A stretch of DNA of 42,383 nucleotides from Hyphomicrobiales bacterium (GCA_003135455.1 PLBV01000110.1:1650-44032); one strand, 5' to 3'; positions 15,671 through 24,170 are shown, counted from the stretch's first letter. Notes: generated by a model not told the origin, from the sequence alone. Numbers and translations are program-made.

Positions 15671-17503
15671 TCAGACCACCGCCGCGTCGGGGGCGAATTG
15701 CAGGTCGGCCAAGCGCGCATAGATGCCGCCGCGGGCGATCAGGGTCTGGTGCGTCCCCTCCTCCACCAATCGCCCCTGGTCGAGCACCAGGATGCGGTCG
15801 GCACGGGTGACGGTGGAGAGCCGGTGGGCGATCACGAGCGTGGTGCGCCCATCCATGATGCTGTCGAGCGCCCGCTGCACCAGCGTCTCGCTCTCGGAGT
15901 CGAGCGCGCTCGTCGCCTCGTCGAGCAAAAGGATCGGCGCATTGCGTAAGACCGCGCGCGCGATGGCGATGCGCTGGCGCTGCCCTCCCGACAGCGTCAC
16001 GCCCCGCTCCCCGACCATGGTGGCGTAGCCCGCAGGCAGGGCCGCAATGAAGTCATGGGCGAAGGCGGCACGCGCCGCGGCCTCGATCTCCTCTGCACTC
16101 GCCTCATCCACCCCATAGGCGATATTGGCGGCAACGGTGTCGGCGAACAGCTCGGTCTCCTGCGGCACGATGGCGAAGCGCGAGCGCAAGAGCGCGAGGT
16201 CGGCCTGATCGACGGGGACGCCATCGACCCTGACGTGGCCCGCGCTCACGTCGTAGAAGCGGAGCAGCAGCGAGAAGATCGTGGTCTTGCCCGCCCCCGA
16301 CGGCCCGACGATAGCCACGCGCTCCCCTGTCGCCACATGAAACGTGACTCCGTCGAGCGCGCTGGTCTTGGGCCTGAGTGGATAGGAGAAGGTGACGTCG
16401 TCGAAGGCGATCTCTCCCTTCGGCGGTTGCGGCAGCGGCACAGGCTGCGCGGGAGACTTGATTTGCGGCTCGACCGCGAGCAGCTCGCCCAGACGCTCCA
16501 TGGCACCTGCTGCCTGGCTCACCTCCCCCCACACTTCGCTGAGCTCGCCGATCCCAGCCGCCGCAAGCAACGCATAGAGCACGAACTGCCCGAGCCGACC
16601 GCCGGTGATGGTTCCCGCCAGCACGTCCTGGGCGCCGTACCACAACACGCCCACGACACTGGCAAAGACGAGGAAGATGGTGAGGGCGGTGAGCCCGGCG
16701 CGGGCCTTGTTGCGGGACTTCGCCGCCGCGAAGGACCGCTCCACGGCGCTGGCGAAGCGGGCGGAAGCGGCACCCTCATGGGTGAAGGCTTGCAGCGTGC
16801 GCACCTGGCTTAAGGCTTCGCTCGCATAGGCCGAGGCGTGGGCGAGCTGGTCTTGCGCCTGGCGCGAGCGCGCGCGTACCGCCCGACCGTAGGCCACCAG
16901 CGGCAGCACGATGATGGGGATGGCGACAAGCACCAGCAGCGACAGCCTGGGGCTGGTCACGATCATCATCACCATGGCGCCCACCAGCACCACGAAGTTG
17001 CGCAAAGCTTGGCTGATCACCGTGCTCGCCGCCGCCTTGACCTGGGTGGTATCGGCGGTCAGCCGCGACATCACCTCGCCGGAATGGGCGGCCTCGTAAA
17101 AGGCGGGGCTGAGACCAGTCAGATGCTTGAACACGTCGGCGCGGATATCGGCCACCACCCGCTCGCCAAGCCAGTTCACGCAATAGAAGCGGGCAGCGCT
17201 GGCAAGCGCCAGCACGAGGCCGACGACGATGAGCGTGGCAAAATATTTGTCGACCAGGTCGGGCTCGATGCCGGTGAAGCCGAGATCGATCATCCGCCGC
17301 ACCGCAAGCGGCACCGCCAGCGTGGCGGCGGCGGAAACGAGCAGCGCCACCAGCGCCGCTCCGATCATGCCCTTGTGCCGGGCAAGATAGGGCTTGAGCG
17401 CGAGCAGCGGATGGAGCGACGCCCGCCGGTGCCGTTCGGTGTCGCTGGCGCGGGGCGCCGGCAATGGCGATTGCCGGTCCTGGCCGTTTGGCTTGACTGT
17501 CAC
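15671..17503 (-). CDS. ABC half-transporter (MsbA-like exporter)
   Basis: 610 residues with membrane domain then ATPase domain, as in lipid and peptide exporters that act as homodimers. About six membrane helices lie between residues 46 and 330. The ATPase has Walker A GPSGAGKT (400-407), Q-loop VPQET, signature LSGGQRQ (504-510), Walker B ILLLDEA and the H-loop VIAHRLS. The substrate is unknown; MsbA-type lipid flipping is only one possibility. The gene is divergent from rpmE, an arrangement seen in other Rhizobiales. Confidence 0.9.
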   Translation of the reverse strand: MTVKPNGQDRQSPLPAPRASDTERHRRASLHPLLALKPYLARHKGMIGAALVALLVSAAATLAVPLAVRRMIDLGFTGIEPDLVDKYFATLIVVGLVLALASAARFYCVNWLGERVVADIRADVFKHLTGLSPAFYEAAHSGEVMSRLTADTTQVKAAASTVISQALRNFVVLVGAMVMMIVTSPRLSLLVLVAIPIIVLPLVAYGRAVRARSRQAQDQLAHASAYASEALSQVRTLQAFTHEGAASARFASAVERSFAAAKSRNKARAGLTALTIFLVFASVVGVLWYGAQDVLAGTITGGRLGQFVLYALLAAAGIGELSEVWGEVSQAAGAMERLGELLAVEPQIKSPAQPVPLPQPPKGEIAFDDVTFSYPLRPKTSALDGVTFHVATGERVAIVGPSGAGKTTIFSLLLRFYDVSAGHVRVDGVPVDQADLALLRSRFAIVPQETELFADTVAANIAYGVDEASAEEIEAAARAAFAHDFIAALPAGYATMVGERGVTLSGGQRQRIAIARAVLRNAPILLLDEATSALDSESETLVQRALDSIMDGRTTLVIAHRLSTVTRADRILVLDQGRLVEEGTHQTLIARGGIYARLADLQFAPDAAVV

Positions 17504-17600
17504 GTGATTAAAGGTCCGAAGCTATTTCTTAAGCGCCGGGAGAATGCGTCAGTGCGGAGGCCGGGCGCAAGGGCGCTTACCCGCGCCCTCCGGCGCAGCC

Positions 17601-17629
17601 TTGTGCACCCGCTCAACTTCCATTATAGG
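17601..17629 (+). promoter_or_regulatory. Sigma-70-type promoter for rpmE
   Basis: TTGTGC (17601-17606), a 17-base spacer and TATAGG (17624-17629), 55 bases before the rpmE start codon, in the gap shared with the divergent ABC transporter gene. Confidence 0.6.
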
Positions 17630-17683
17630 CTCGGGCCTAAAGCGACCCCGATTTCCAAGCCCGATTTCCAAGGCATTCTTGCA

Positions 17684-17905
17684 ATGAAGAAATCCATCCA
17701 TCCCGATTACCATCGGATCAAGGTGGTGATGACCGACGGCACCGAGTTCGACACCTATTCGACCTATGGGGCCGAAGGCGATACCTTGAAGCTCGACATC
17801 GATCCCAAGACCCATCCGGCCTGGACCGGCGGCAGCCACCATCTGCTCGACCGCGGCGGGAGGCTCACCCGCTTCAAGCGGAAATACGAGGGCTTCCTCA
17901 AATAG
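17684..17905 (+). CDS. rpmE: 50S ribosomal protein L31
   Basis: 73 residues starting [10 protein letters not shown] and containing the L31 core [14 protein letters not shown] and HPAWTGG. It is a protein of the large-subunit central protuberance that bridges to the small subunit. No cysteine is present, so this is the zinc-independent form usual in alphaproteobacteria. The frame is open far upstream, but the ATG at 17684 is the only start that fits family length, with AAGG about ten bases before it. It converges with rcdA with only 15 bases between stops. Confidence 0.95.
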   Translation: MKKSIHPDYHRIKVVMTDGTEFDTYSTYGAEGDTLKLDIDPKTHPAWTGGSHHLLDRGGRLTRFKRKYEGFLK

Positions 17906-17920
17906 GGCCTGTTGCCCCCG

Positions 17921-18457
17921 CTATTCCGCGTCGGAGCCGTAGGCCGCGCGCAAGAGCGACAGCTGCAATTTCAGCGGGTGATCGGTCTCGCCTGTGGCCG
18001 GCATTTGCCTGGAGCCCAGCATGGTATCGAGCCGGATGACCCGCTCCTGCAGCTTGATGCTCTGCTCGATCAGCTCCTTCAGCTTTTGCGGCAGCGCGCT
18101 CCACTCCTTGCTTGGCTGTTCGGCGCCCTTGACCGGGAGCTTGATCTTGCGCTGCTCCTCCACCGCCTGCTCGGCGGTCAGCTCCCCTTCGCTCACCGCG
18201 CGCCGGATGAGGAGCCAGGAGGCGAGCTGCATCAGCCTTGTGGTGAGCCGCATGCTTTCGGTGGCATAGGCCAGCGAATGGGGCGGGCGGAGCTTGCGCG
18301 CCTCTTTCCGTCCGTCGCCGTCGAGATAGGTGGCGGCGGCCTCGACCAGCGCCATGCCCTCGCGGAACACGATCCTGAACTGATCGGATCGCGCGAATTT
18401 CGCGCTGAAGGAGACCGTGACTCCTTCACGGTCCCCGCTCTTTGATCTCCCCGCCAT
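17921..18457 (-). CDS. rcdA: RcdA (DUF1465), ClpXP adaptor of CtrA turnover
   Basis: 178 residues, close to the 173 of Caulobacter RcdA. The conserved DUF1465 helical core is recognisable (FREGMALVEAAATYLDGDGR, TRLMQLASWLLIRRAV). In Caulobacter RcdA joins CpdR and PopA to deliver CtrA and other substrates to ClpXP at the cell pole. The C-terminus is a flexible tail (GETDHPLKLQLSLLRAAYGSD) of the kind used for cargo recruitment. The gene is transcribed toward rpmE; upstream lies the terminator and candidate small RNA region at 18557-18660. Function in this organism is by homology. Confidence 0.88.
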   Translation of the reverse strand: MAGRSKSGDREGVTVSFSAKFARSDQFRIVFREGMALVEAAATYLDGDGRKEARKLRPPHSLAYATESMRLTTRLMQLASWLLIRRAVSEGELTAEQAVEEQRKIKLPVKGAEQPSKEWSALPQKLKELIEQSIKLQERVIRLDTMLGSRQMPATGETDHPLKLQLSLLRAAYGSDAE

Positions 18458-18556
18458 CGGCCACTCCCGTCAACCCCGTGCCCGAGGGGCATACTATGCC
18501 AAGCGCGAGGCTCGTCGCCTAGCTTGCACCGAAAAGGTTAAACCTCTGAAAGAGGC

Positions 18557-18584
18557 AAAAAAAAGAGCCGCCATGCGGCGGCTC
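18557..18584 (-). terminator. Strong rho-independent terminator
   Basis: On the minus strand GAGCCGCC, loop GCAT, GGCGGCTC form a perfect 8-bp stem followed by eight T residues (18557-18564). It ends whatever is transcribed from the DUF1192 gene (18760-18948) or a small RNA between the two, and insulates rcdA. Confidence 0.93.
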
Positions 18585-18660
18585 AGGAAGTTAACAGGGA
18601 GGCGTCAAAACAGAGTGGACAGGCCACTCAGATCCAGAGGACTGGATAAGCCTCAAGCTA
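18557..18660 (-). ncRNA. Candidate small RNA or structured 3' UTR
   Basis: In front of the U8 terminator the minus strand forms two more perfect hairpins: ATCCAG-loop-CTGGAT (18632-18647) and GAGTGG-loop-CCACTC (18613-18629). Three tandem stem-loops ending in a U-tract are the build of an Hfq-type small RNA. About 170 bases separate the hairpin terminator from the DUF1192 stop, far longer than an ordinary 3' end needs. I see no clean promoter, so processing from the DUF1192 mRNA is equally possible. The 5' end given is a guess. Confidence 0.4.
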
Positions 18661-18759
18661 GTCCACAACTCCTAATAGCGGGTTAACGCTAAGGCGGAAT
18701 TTACCTAAAGGAAGGATTGCGGGGGCCCGTCACCCGAGAAGCGCCCTCCCATGGGAGTG

Positions 18760-18948
18760 TCAGCGCTTGAAGGCGGCCAAGGCTGCGCTTTTGGAGGACT
18801 GCTTGGCGGTGATCGCCTGCTCGACCCGCGCGATCTCGGCTTGCAGCACCGCCACCAGGACCTTGAGCTCGCCGATGGAGAGCTTGCTGAGGTCGGCGCC
18901 GAGCTCGTGCCGGTTCACCTTGCGCGGTTCGAGGTCCTCGATATCCAT
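18760..18948 (-). CDS. DUF1192 family small protein
   Basis: 62 residues, the typical DUF1192 length, beginning MDIEDLEPRK and with the conserved LSIGELKVLVAVLQAEIARV helix. Function is unknown; the family is restricted to alphaproteobacteria. The gene is divergent from the quinone oxidoreductase gene with 84 bases between starts, a pairing repeated in related genomes. A long structured 3' region ending in a strong terminator follows. Confidence 0.88.
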   Translation of the reverse strand: MDIEDLEPRKVNRHELGADLSKLSIGELKVLVAVLQAEIARVEQAITAKQSSKSAALAAFKR

Positions 18949-19032
18949 GGCTTCATCCTACCATCCCGCGCGATCCTGTCTAAAGTGACAGCTCGCGTGC
19001 CGCCCGATCAGATCGAATTCTTGGAGACATTG

Positions 19033-20040
19033 ATGCTGCCCAAGACGCTGCCCAAGACCATGACGGTGATCGAAATGCGAGAGACCGGCGGACCGGAGGT
19101 GCTCGTCCCTGCGAGCCGGCCGGTGCCGCAGCCGGGAAATGGCGAGGTGCTGATCGAGGTCGCGGCGGCCGGCGTCAATCGCCCCGACGTGCTGCAGCGC
19201 CAAGGCCTGTACCCCGCGCCCAAGGGCGCGTCGGACCTGCTCGGGCTGGAGGTGGCGGGTAAAGTCTTAGGCGTCGGACCGGGCGTGACGCGCTTTAAGC
19301 CAGGCGACGAGGTCGTGAGCCTCGTCAATGGCGGCGGCTATGCCGAATTCTGCCTGGCGCCGGAGACCGCCACCTTGCCCAAGCCGCAGGGGCTTTCCTT
19401 CGTCGAAGCCGCAGCACTCCCCGAGGCCGTCTTCACGGTGTGGCATAACGTTTTTGAGCGCGGGGACTTGAAGCCCGGCGAATGGCTGCTCGTCCATGGC
19501 GGCACCAGCGGCATCGGCACCACCGCCATTCCGCTGGCGCGCCTCTTCGGCGCTCAAATCATCGCGACGGCGGGAAGCGAGGCCAAGGTCGCGGCCTGTA
19601 TGGACCTCGGCGCTACCCGCGCCATCAACTACCATGAGGAGGATTTCGTCGAGGCGGTGCGGCAAGCGACAGGCGGCCGGGGCGCCAATGTCATCCTCGA
19701 CATGGTTGGCGGTCCTTACATCGAGCGCAATCTCCGCGCCGCCGCCGAGGATGGCCGCATCGTGCAGATCGCCTTCCAGCAGGGCTCCAAGGTCGAGCTC
19801 GACCTGATGCGGCTTATGCTGCGGCGGCTGACGCTCACCGGCTCGACGCTCCGCGCCCAAAGCCTCGAGGCCAAGGCGCGCATGGCCAAGGGCATCGAGG
19901 AGCGCGTCTGGCCGCTGATCTCCGCGGGCAAATTCAAGCCGGTGATCGATTCGACCTTCAAGCTTGAGGACGCTGCCGACGCGCACCGGCGCATCGACGC
20001 TCCCGACCATATCGGCAAAATCGTGCTGGTGATGAAGTAG
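19033..20040 (+). CDS. NAD(P)H-quinone oxidoreductase (medium-chain, zinc-free)
   Basis: 335 residues of the zinc-independent MDR superfamily, PIG3-like subgroup. The N-terminal GroES-like domain includes AAAGVNRPDVLQRQGLYP. The Rossmann domain (about residues 130-270) carries VHGGTSGIGTTAIPLARL, which binds NADPH. The family reduces quinones by one or two electrons. The frame is open from 18751, but GGAG sits six bases before the ATG at 19033 and the conserved sequence starts there. It is divergent from DUF1192 and upstream of trcR, from which a separate promoter divides it. Confidence 0.92.
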   Translation: MLPKTLPKTMTVIEMRETGGPEVLVPASRPVPQPGNGEVLIEVAAAGVNRPDVLQRQGLYPAPKGASDLLGLEVAGKVLGVGPGVTRFKPGDEVVSLVNGGGYAEFCLAPETATLPKPQGLSFVEAAALPEAVFTVWHNVFERGDLKPGEWLLVHGGTSGIGTTAIPLARLFGAQIIATAGSEAKVAACMDLGATRAINYHEEDFVEAVRQATGGRGANVILDMVGGPYIERNLRAAAEDGRIVQIAFQQGSKVELDLMRLMLRRLTLTGSTLRAQSLEAKARMAKGIEERVWPLISAGKFKPVIDSTFKLEDAADAHRRIDAPDHIGKIVLVMK

Positions 20041-20049
20041 GTTAAGCGT

Positions 20050-20078
20050 TTGCGTTGGGGCGCGGGCCGCCCTATATA
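20050..20078 (+). promoter_or_regulatory. Sigma-70-type promoter for the trcR gene
   Basis: TTGCGT (20050-20055), a 17-base spacer and TATATA (20073-20078), starting just after the oxidoreductase stop. It implies independent expression of the regulator with a leader of about 80 bases. Confidence 0.6.
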
Positions 20079-20164
20079 GGGCTCTTCCCCTTCATGTGGA
20101 TTGGTTTGGCTCTCGCGCCGGAAGGGGGCGAGAGATCGACCTCCTCTTACAGGTTTTCGCGCCC

Positions 20165-20920
20165 ATGGACCGTACCCCGTTGATGCCCAAAGCGACCGCC
20201 GTATGGCTGGTCGACAAGACCTCGCTGACCTTCGAGCAGATCGCTCAGTTCTGCGGCCTGCACGTGCTCGAGGTGAAGGGCATCGCCGACGGCGACGTGG
20301 CCCACGGGATCAAGGGCATGGACCCCATCGCCAGCGGCCAGCTCACCCGCGACGAGATCGCCAAGGCCGAAGAGAAGAGCTCCTATCGGCTGAGGCTCGC
20401 CGAGCCCAAGGTCGAGGTCCCCGAGGTGAAGACCAAGCGCGGGCCCCGCTATACGCCCGTGTCGCGCCGCCAGGACCGGCCGAACGCCATCCTCTGGCTG
20501 TTGCGCAACCACCCCGAGCTCAAGGACTCCCAGGTGATGCGCCTGGTCGGCACCACCAAGCCCACCATCCTCGCCATCCGCGAGCGCACTCACTGGAACT
20601 CGCCGAGCCTGACGGCGCAGGACCCGGTAACGCTCGGGCTGTGCTCGCAGATCGACCTCGACGGCGAGGTCCAGAAGGCTGCGGAGCGACTAGCGCGGGA
20701 GCGCAAGGAGTCGGGCATCGTCGAGCCGCCGCGCGCCGGCACGCTGATCCCGGCGGAAGAGAGCATCGCGCTTTCCGTCACGCCCCCGCGGGAAGCGCCG
20801 ATGGCGACCGCGCTTGCCCAGGAAGCGCGCGCGGCCATGGCGGCGGATCATGACGAGGAAGAGGACGTGCCCGACGCCGACTCCGTCTTCGCCAAGCTGA
20901 AAGACCTGAAGCGCGAATAG
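20165..20920 (+). CDS. trcR: TrcR-type cell-cycle regulator (DUF1013)
   Basis: 251 residues. The DUF1013 hallmark PLMPKATAVWLVDKTSLTFE lies at the N-terminus, followed by a helix-turn-helix-like segment FEQIAQFCGLHVLEVKGIADG and a second conserved block RPNAILWLLRNHPELKDSQVMRLVGTTK that resembles a DNA-binding helix set. The C-terminus is acidic and probably disordered. In Sinorhizobium the family member TrcR is reported as a conserved transcriptional regulator of the cell cycle. The frame is open from 20096, but family conservation starts at the ATG at 20165. A dispersed repeat follows the stop. Confidence 0.88.
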   Translation: MDRTPLMPKATAVWLVDKTSLTFEQIAQFCGLHVLEVKGIADGDVAHGIKGMDPIASGQLTRDEIAKAEEKSSYRLRLAEPKVEVPEVKTKRGPRYTPVSRRQDRPNAILWLLRNHPELKDSQVMRLVGTTKPTILAIRERTHWNSPSLTAQDPVTLGLCSQIDLDGEVQKAAERLARERKESGIVEPPRAGTLIPAEESIALSVTPPREAPMATALAQEARAAMAADHDEEEDVPDADSVFAKLKDLKRE

Positions 20921-20936
20921 AGGCGACGCCTCCAAA

Positions 20937-20983
20937 GCATGATCTTAGAAAAGTGGAAGCCGGTTTTCGCCAAAAGATCATGC
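20937..20983. repeat. Dispersed palindromic repeat, copy 2 (core module)
   Basis: A 47-base near-palindrome, GCATGATC at one end and GATCATGC at the other, with AAAAGTGGAAGCCGG inside; this is the reverse orientation of the copy at 4210. It sits 17 bases after the trcR stop and probably works as its terminator. Confidence 0.8.
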
Positions 20984-21069
20984 GTCAAAAAAGAGGCCTC
21001 GCCTCCTAGAGGCCTAAGTTCCGCTTTGCCCTGCTTCCCGGCAAGGCGCCGCTTCCCCCCGCACCCCGA

Positions 21070-21083
21070 TTGATCCAAATCAA
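21070..21083. promoter_or_regulatory. FNR/FixK-type operator
   Basis: TTGATCCAAATCAA is a perfect inverted repeat matching the consensus TTGAT-N4-ATCAA recognised by FNR, Anr and FixK. Its centre is 68 bases before the ATG of the 29-residue protein, which fits class II activation with a start near 21118. No other gene is in reach on the plus strand. Confidence 0.8.
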
Positions 21084-21144
21084 GGCGGCAGACGTCCCCG
21101 CGCCTTAAGGCTTGCATCTTCCGATCGACGGACGAGGTGTAGCT

Positions 21145-21234
21145 ATGACAACGGGCGGAATGCTTTTTCTCATCATGTTGCTCGTGGTGTTCGTGGTGTT
21201 TGCCGCGACCCTTGCCTATTACTCCGAGCGCTGA
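21145..21234 (+). CDS. 29-residue single-pass membrane protein
   Basis: ATG at 21145, GAGG eight bases upstream, stop TGA at 21232-21234. The peptide is a single hydrophobic helix (MLFLIMLLVVFVVFAATLAY) with a polar N-terminus and a SER C-terminus, like the small subunits attached to terminal oxidases. I do not recognise a named family; it does not match CydX or CcoQ by eye. The perfect FNR/FixK box upstream suggests low-oxygen induction, so a role with a respiratory complex is plausible but inferred. A repeat follows the stop. Confidence 0.7.
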   Translation: MTTGGMLFLIMLLVVFVVFAATLAYYSER

Positions 21235-21240
21235 CCCCTA

Positions 21241-21288
21241 GAGCGCTATCGCATTTCTGATTCACGCGATGGCGCTATAGAATCGCGT
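21241..21288. repeat. Dispersed repeat, copy 3 (first module only)
   Basis: GAGCGCTATCGCATTTC...GGCGCTATAGAATCGCG, the module that precedes the palindromic core in other copies, here without the core. It lies between the 29-residue protein gene and the acyl-CoA ligase gene. Confidence 0.7.
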
Positions 21289-21431
21289 TCTCGGGCCCCC
21301 GGCTGCCCCTATTTCTTGCCTGCTCGGACCCCGGCAGCTCAAATAAGCGGCGTCTTGGGTCCAAGAGGAATTGATTGGAGGGCTTGAGCCCAGCTAGGGT
21401 GCGGCAAGGAAACGCACCAAGAAGCAAGGCC

Positions 21432-23057
21432 ATGGCCAACCCTTACGACATCGGCCTCGGCAAGACCGCCGCCAACTATCAGCCGCTGACGCCGCTCGTC
21501 TTCCTCGCGCGCGCGGCAGGCGTGCATCCGCACCACACGGCCGTCATCTACGGCGGGCAGCGCTATAGCTACGCCGAGTTCTACACACGCTGCCGGCGCC
21601 TCGCCTCCGCTCTCGCGGGCCACCGCATCGGCGCGGGCGGCACCGTATCGGTGATGCTCGCCAACACCCCCGCCATGCTTGAGGCCCATTACGGCGTGCC
21701 CATGGCCGGGGCCGTGCTCCACACTATCAACACGCGGCTAGACGCTCCGGCGGTTGCCTTTATGTTGGACCACGCCGACACCGCCGTGCTCATCGCCGAC
21801 ACCGAGTTCGCGCCGGTGATCAGAGAGGCTCTGGCGCTGGCACGCGTGAAGCCCGTGGTGATCGACTATGCCGACGCCGAATGTGGGCTGGACGGCGAGC
21901 GGCTCGGCCAATTCGATTACGAGGCGTTCGTCGCCTCAGGCGACCCCGCCTATGCCTGGCAGATGCCGTCTGACGAGTGGAACGCCATCGCGCTCAACTA
22001 TACCAGCGGCACCACCGGCAATCCCAAAGGCGTGGTCTACCATCATCGCGGCGCGCATCTGATGTGCTACGCCAACACGCTTGCGACCGGCATGGGCCAG
22101 CATCCCGTCTATCTCTGGACGCTGCCCATGTTCCACTGCAATGGCTGGTGCTTCCCCTGGTCGCTGTCCCTCGTCGCCGGCACCCATGTGTGCCTCCGCC
22201 TGGTGCGCTCCAAGGCCATCTATGACGCCATCGCCGAGCACCAGGTGACGCATCTTTCCGGCGCGCCCTTCGTCATGGCCTGCCTGCTCAATGCGGGCGA
22301 GGAGGATCGGCGTCCCTTCGACCACCGCGTCGCCTTCAATCACGCCGCCGCCCCGCCGCCTGCCGCCGTGCTCGCGCGCATGGATGAGGCGGGCTTCGAG
22401 CTCACCCATCTCTACGGGCTCACCGAGACCTATGGCCCCGCCACGCTGAACGAGTGGCACGCCGCCTGGGACGAGCTCGCCCCTGAGGAGCGCCTGGCCA
22501 AGCGCATACGCCAGGGCGTGCGCTATCACGCGCTAGAGGATCTGACCGTGATGGACCCCGAGACCATGGCACGCGTGCCGGCCGACGGAGACACCCTGGG
22601 CGAGGTCATGTTCCGCGGCAATATCGTGATGAAAGGGTATCTCAAGAATGCCGAGGCCACGGAAGCGGCCTTCGCCGGCGGGTGGTTCCATTCCGGCGAT
22701 CTCGGGGTCATGCACGAGGACGGCTACATCCAGCTGAAGGACCGCTCCAAGGACATCATCATCTCGGGCGGCGAGAACATCTCCTCCATCGAGCTGGAGG
22801 ACGTTCTCTACAAGCACCCGGCCGTGCTGGCCGCCGCCGTCGTCGCCAAGCCCGACGCCAAATGGGGCGAGACGCCTTGCGCCTTCATCGAGACGCGGCC
22901 GGGGGCCACGGTGACCGCCGAGGAGATCATCGCCTGGTGCAAAGAGAAGCTCGCCCGCTACAAATGCCCCCGCTACGTGGTGTTCACCGAGCTGCCCAAG
23001 ACCTCCACCGGCAAGATCCAGAAATTCCGCTTACGCGAGATGGCCAAGGAGTCGTGA
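21432..23057 (+). CDS. Acyl-CoA synthetase (AMP-forming)
   Basis: 541 residues of the ANL superfamily, activating a carboxylic acid to its CoA thioester through an acyl-adenylate. Motifs: the P-loop-like YTSGTTGNPKG (about 180-190), YGLTETYG (about 335-342), HSGDLGVMHEDGY, and the C-terminal catalytic Lys in STGKIQKF. It resembles the medium-chain and methylmercaptopropionate-CoA ligase group, but the substrate cannot be assigned. The frame opens at 21375; MANPYDIGLGKTAANYQPL is where conservation begins. A tautomerase gene follows three bases after the stop. Confidence 0.92.
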   Translation: MANPYDIGLGKTAANYQPLTPLVFLARAAGVHPHHTAVIYGGQRYSYAEFYTRCRRLASALAGHRIGAGGTVSVMLANTPAMLEAHYGVPMAGAVLHTINTRLDAPAVAFMLDHADTAVLIADTEFAPVIREALALARVKPVVIDYADAECGLDGERLGQFDYEAFVASGDPAYAWQMPSDEWNAIALNYTSGTTGNPKGVVYHHRGAHLMCYANTLATGMGQHPVYLWTLPMFHCNGWCFPWSLSLVAGTHVCLRLVRSKAIYDAIAEHQVTHLSGAPFVMACLLNAGEEDRRPFDHRVAFNHAAAPPPAAVLARMDEAGFELTHLYGLTETYGPATLNEWHAAWDELAPEERLAKRIRQGVRYHALEDLTVMDPETMARVPADGDTLGEVMFRGNIVMKGYLKNAEATEAAFAGGWFHSGDLGVMHEDGYIQLKDRSKDIIISGGENISSIELEDVLYKHPAVLAAAVVAKPDAKWGETPCAFIETRPGATVTAEEIIAWCKEKLARYKCPRYVVFTELPKTSTGKIQKFRLREMAKES

Positions 23058-23060
23058 GCC

Positions 23061-23450
23061 GTGCCGCTCATCAGGATCGATCTGATCGAAGGCCGCAGCG
23101 AGGCGGAGCTTGCGACCCTGCTCGATGCGGTGCATCGGGCGATGCTCGCGGCGTTCAACGTGCCCGCGCGCGACCGCTACCAGATCGTGCAGGAGCACGC
23201 CCCCTGCCACATGATCGTGGAGGACACAGGGCTAGGCATCCCGCGCACCGACAAACTCGTGTTCATTCAGGTGACCACGCGCCCGCGCGGCCGGGAGGCA
23301 AAGGAGAGGTTCTACCGCCTGGTTGCCCAGGAGCTGGAAGCGGCGTGCGGGCTGGTCCCCTCCGACCTCGTGGTGACAATGGTGGAGAACGGCGACGAGG
23401 ACTGGTCCTTCGGACATGGCCGCGCCCAGTTCCTCACCGGCGAGCTGTAA
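23061..23450 (+). CDS. Tautomerase-family protein
   Basis: 129 residues from a GTG start. After Met removal the protein begins with Pro, the catalytic base of the 4-oxalocrotonate tautomerase/MIF superfamily (PLIRIDLIEGRSEAE). Length and the two beta-alpha-beta units fit the longer, fused-type members. It is encoded three bases after the acyl-CoA ligase stop, so the two probably act on the same substrate, perhaps a keto or unsaturated acid. That pathway link is inference. Confidence 0.85.
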   Translation: MPLIRIDLIEGRSEAELATLLDAVHRAMLAAFNVPARDRYQIVQEHAPCHMIVEDTGLGIPRTDKLVFIQVTTRPRGREAKERFYRLVAQELEAACGLVPSDLVVTMVENGDEDWSFGHGRAQFLTGEL

Positions 23451-23535
23451 GCCCCTTCCGGCTTGCGCCTGCGAGGCAGTCGCGCCAATCTTGGCCCAAG
23501 GCCTAACGGGAAGGCCTGACGGGGGAGAATCAGCC

Positions 23536-23913
23536 ATAACGCTCGACGAACAGTTCAAGCAGTTGGCCGAGCTGGTGGCACTTGTCATCCAGGCCGGCGC
23601 CGTGCTCGTCGTCACCTTCGGCGCGGTGCAGGCGATTGCGCTCGTGGCCGCAGCGATCTGGCAGCGCGAGGCCGACGCTCCGCGTGGGCGCGAGATTTGG
23701 CTCAAATTCGCAACCTGGATCCTGCTGGCGCTCGAATTTGCCCTCGCCGCCGACCTGGTGCGGACGGCCGTGGCGCCCACCTGGGACGACATCGGCAAGC
23801 TCGCGGTGATCGCCACCATCCGCACCATGCTCAACTACTTTCTTGCCAAGGACATCGCCTCCTTCGACCGGTCGCGGAATGAGGGCTCAAGGCGCCGCCC
23901 GGCGCGGGGCTAA
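23536..23913 (+). CDS. DUF1622 family membrane protein, start uncertain
   Basis: About 125 residues with membrane helices near FKQLAELVALVIQAGAVLVV, KFATWILLALEFALAADLV and VIATIRTMLNYFLAKDI, the conserved pattern of DUF1622. Function is unknown. No ATG suits the family start. GGGGGAG stands directly upstream of an ATA codon at 23536. Other in-frame options are TTG at 23563 and GTG at 23575, or a distant ATG at 23416 inside the tautomerase gene. I give 23536 as the position expected from the ribosome site. A 7-bp hairpin overlaps the stop (23910-23926). Confidence 0.7.
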   Translation: MTLDEQFKQLAELVALVIQAGAVLVVTFGAVQAIALVAAAIWQREADAPRGREIWLKFATWILLALEFALAADLVRTAVAPTWDDIGKLAVIATIRTMLNYFLAKDIASFDRSRNEGSRRRPARG

Positions 23914-24170
23914 ATCGCCGATTTAGGGCCCTAAGCACCCATATTGCGGCGCACCTATTCGTTGGACGCACCATCGATAATATGGTTGAGTTTGAGTTAA
24001 CGGCTGCCCTGAGGTCCACTGACGCTTGGGCAGCGATAAGGTGTGACGTTTCGGGGGAATTACCGCAACGCTTGCCGACGCTTCGGCTCAAGCCGGAGCC
24101 TCTCGCGGGCGGGCTAGAAGCCGATCCCCTTAAGCCCGGAACGCGGGCACCTCCAAGCAGGGGCCGACGC
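23914..24170. other. Intergenic region before the radical SAM gene
   Basis: 257 bases. The first 13 belong to a hairpin CTAAATC-GCC-GATTTAG (23910-23926) that may end the DUF1622 transcript. The rest is open in the radical SAM frame from 23982, but I see no clear promoter hexamers and no conserved coding upstream of 24171. Confidence 0.4.

Noticed and set aside
16838-17683. Long upstream extension of the L31 frame
   Set aside because: It runs antisense through the ABC transporter gene; L31 conservation begins exactly at the ATG at 17684.
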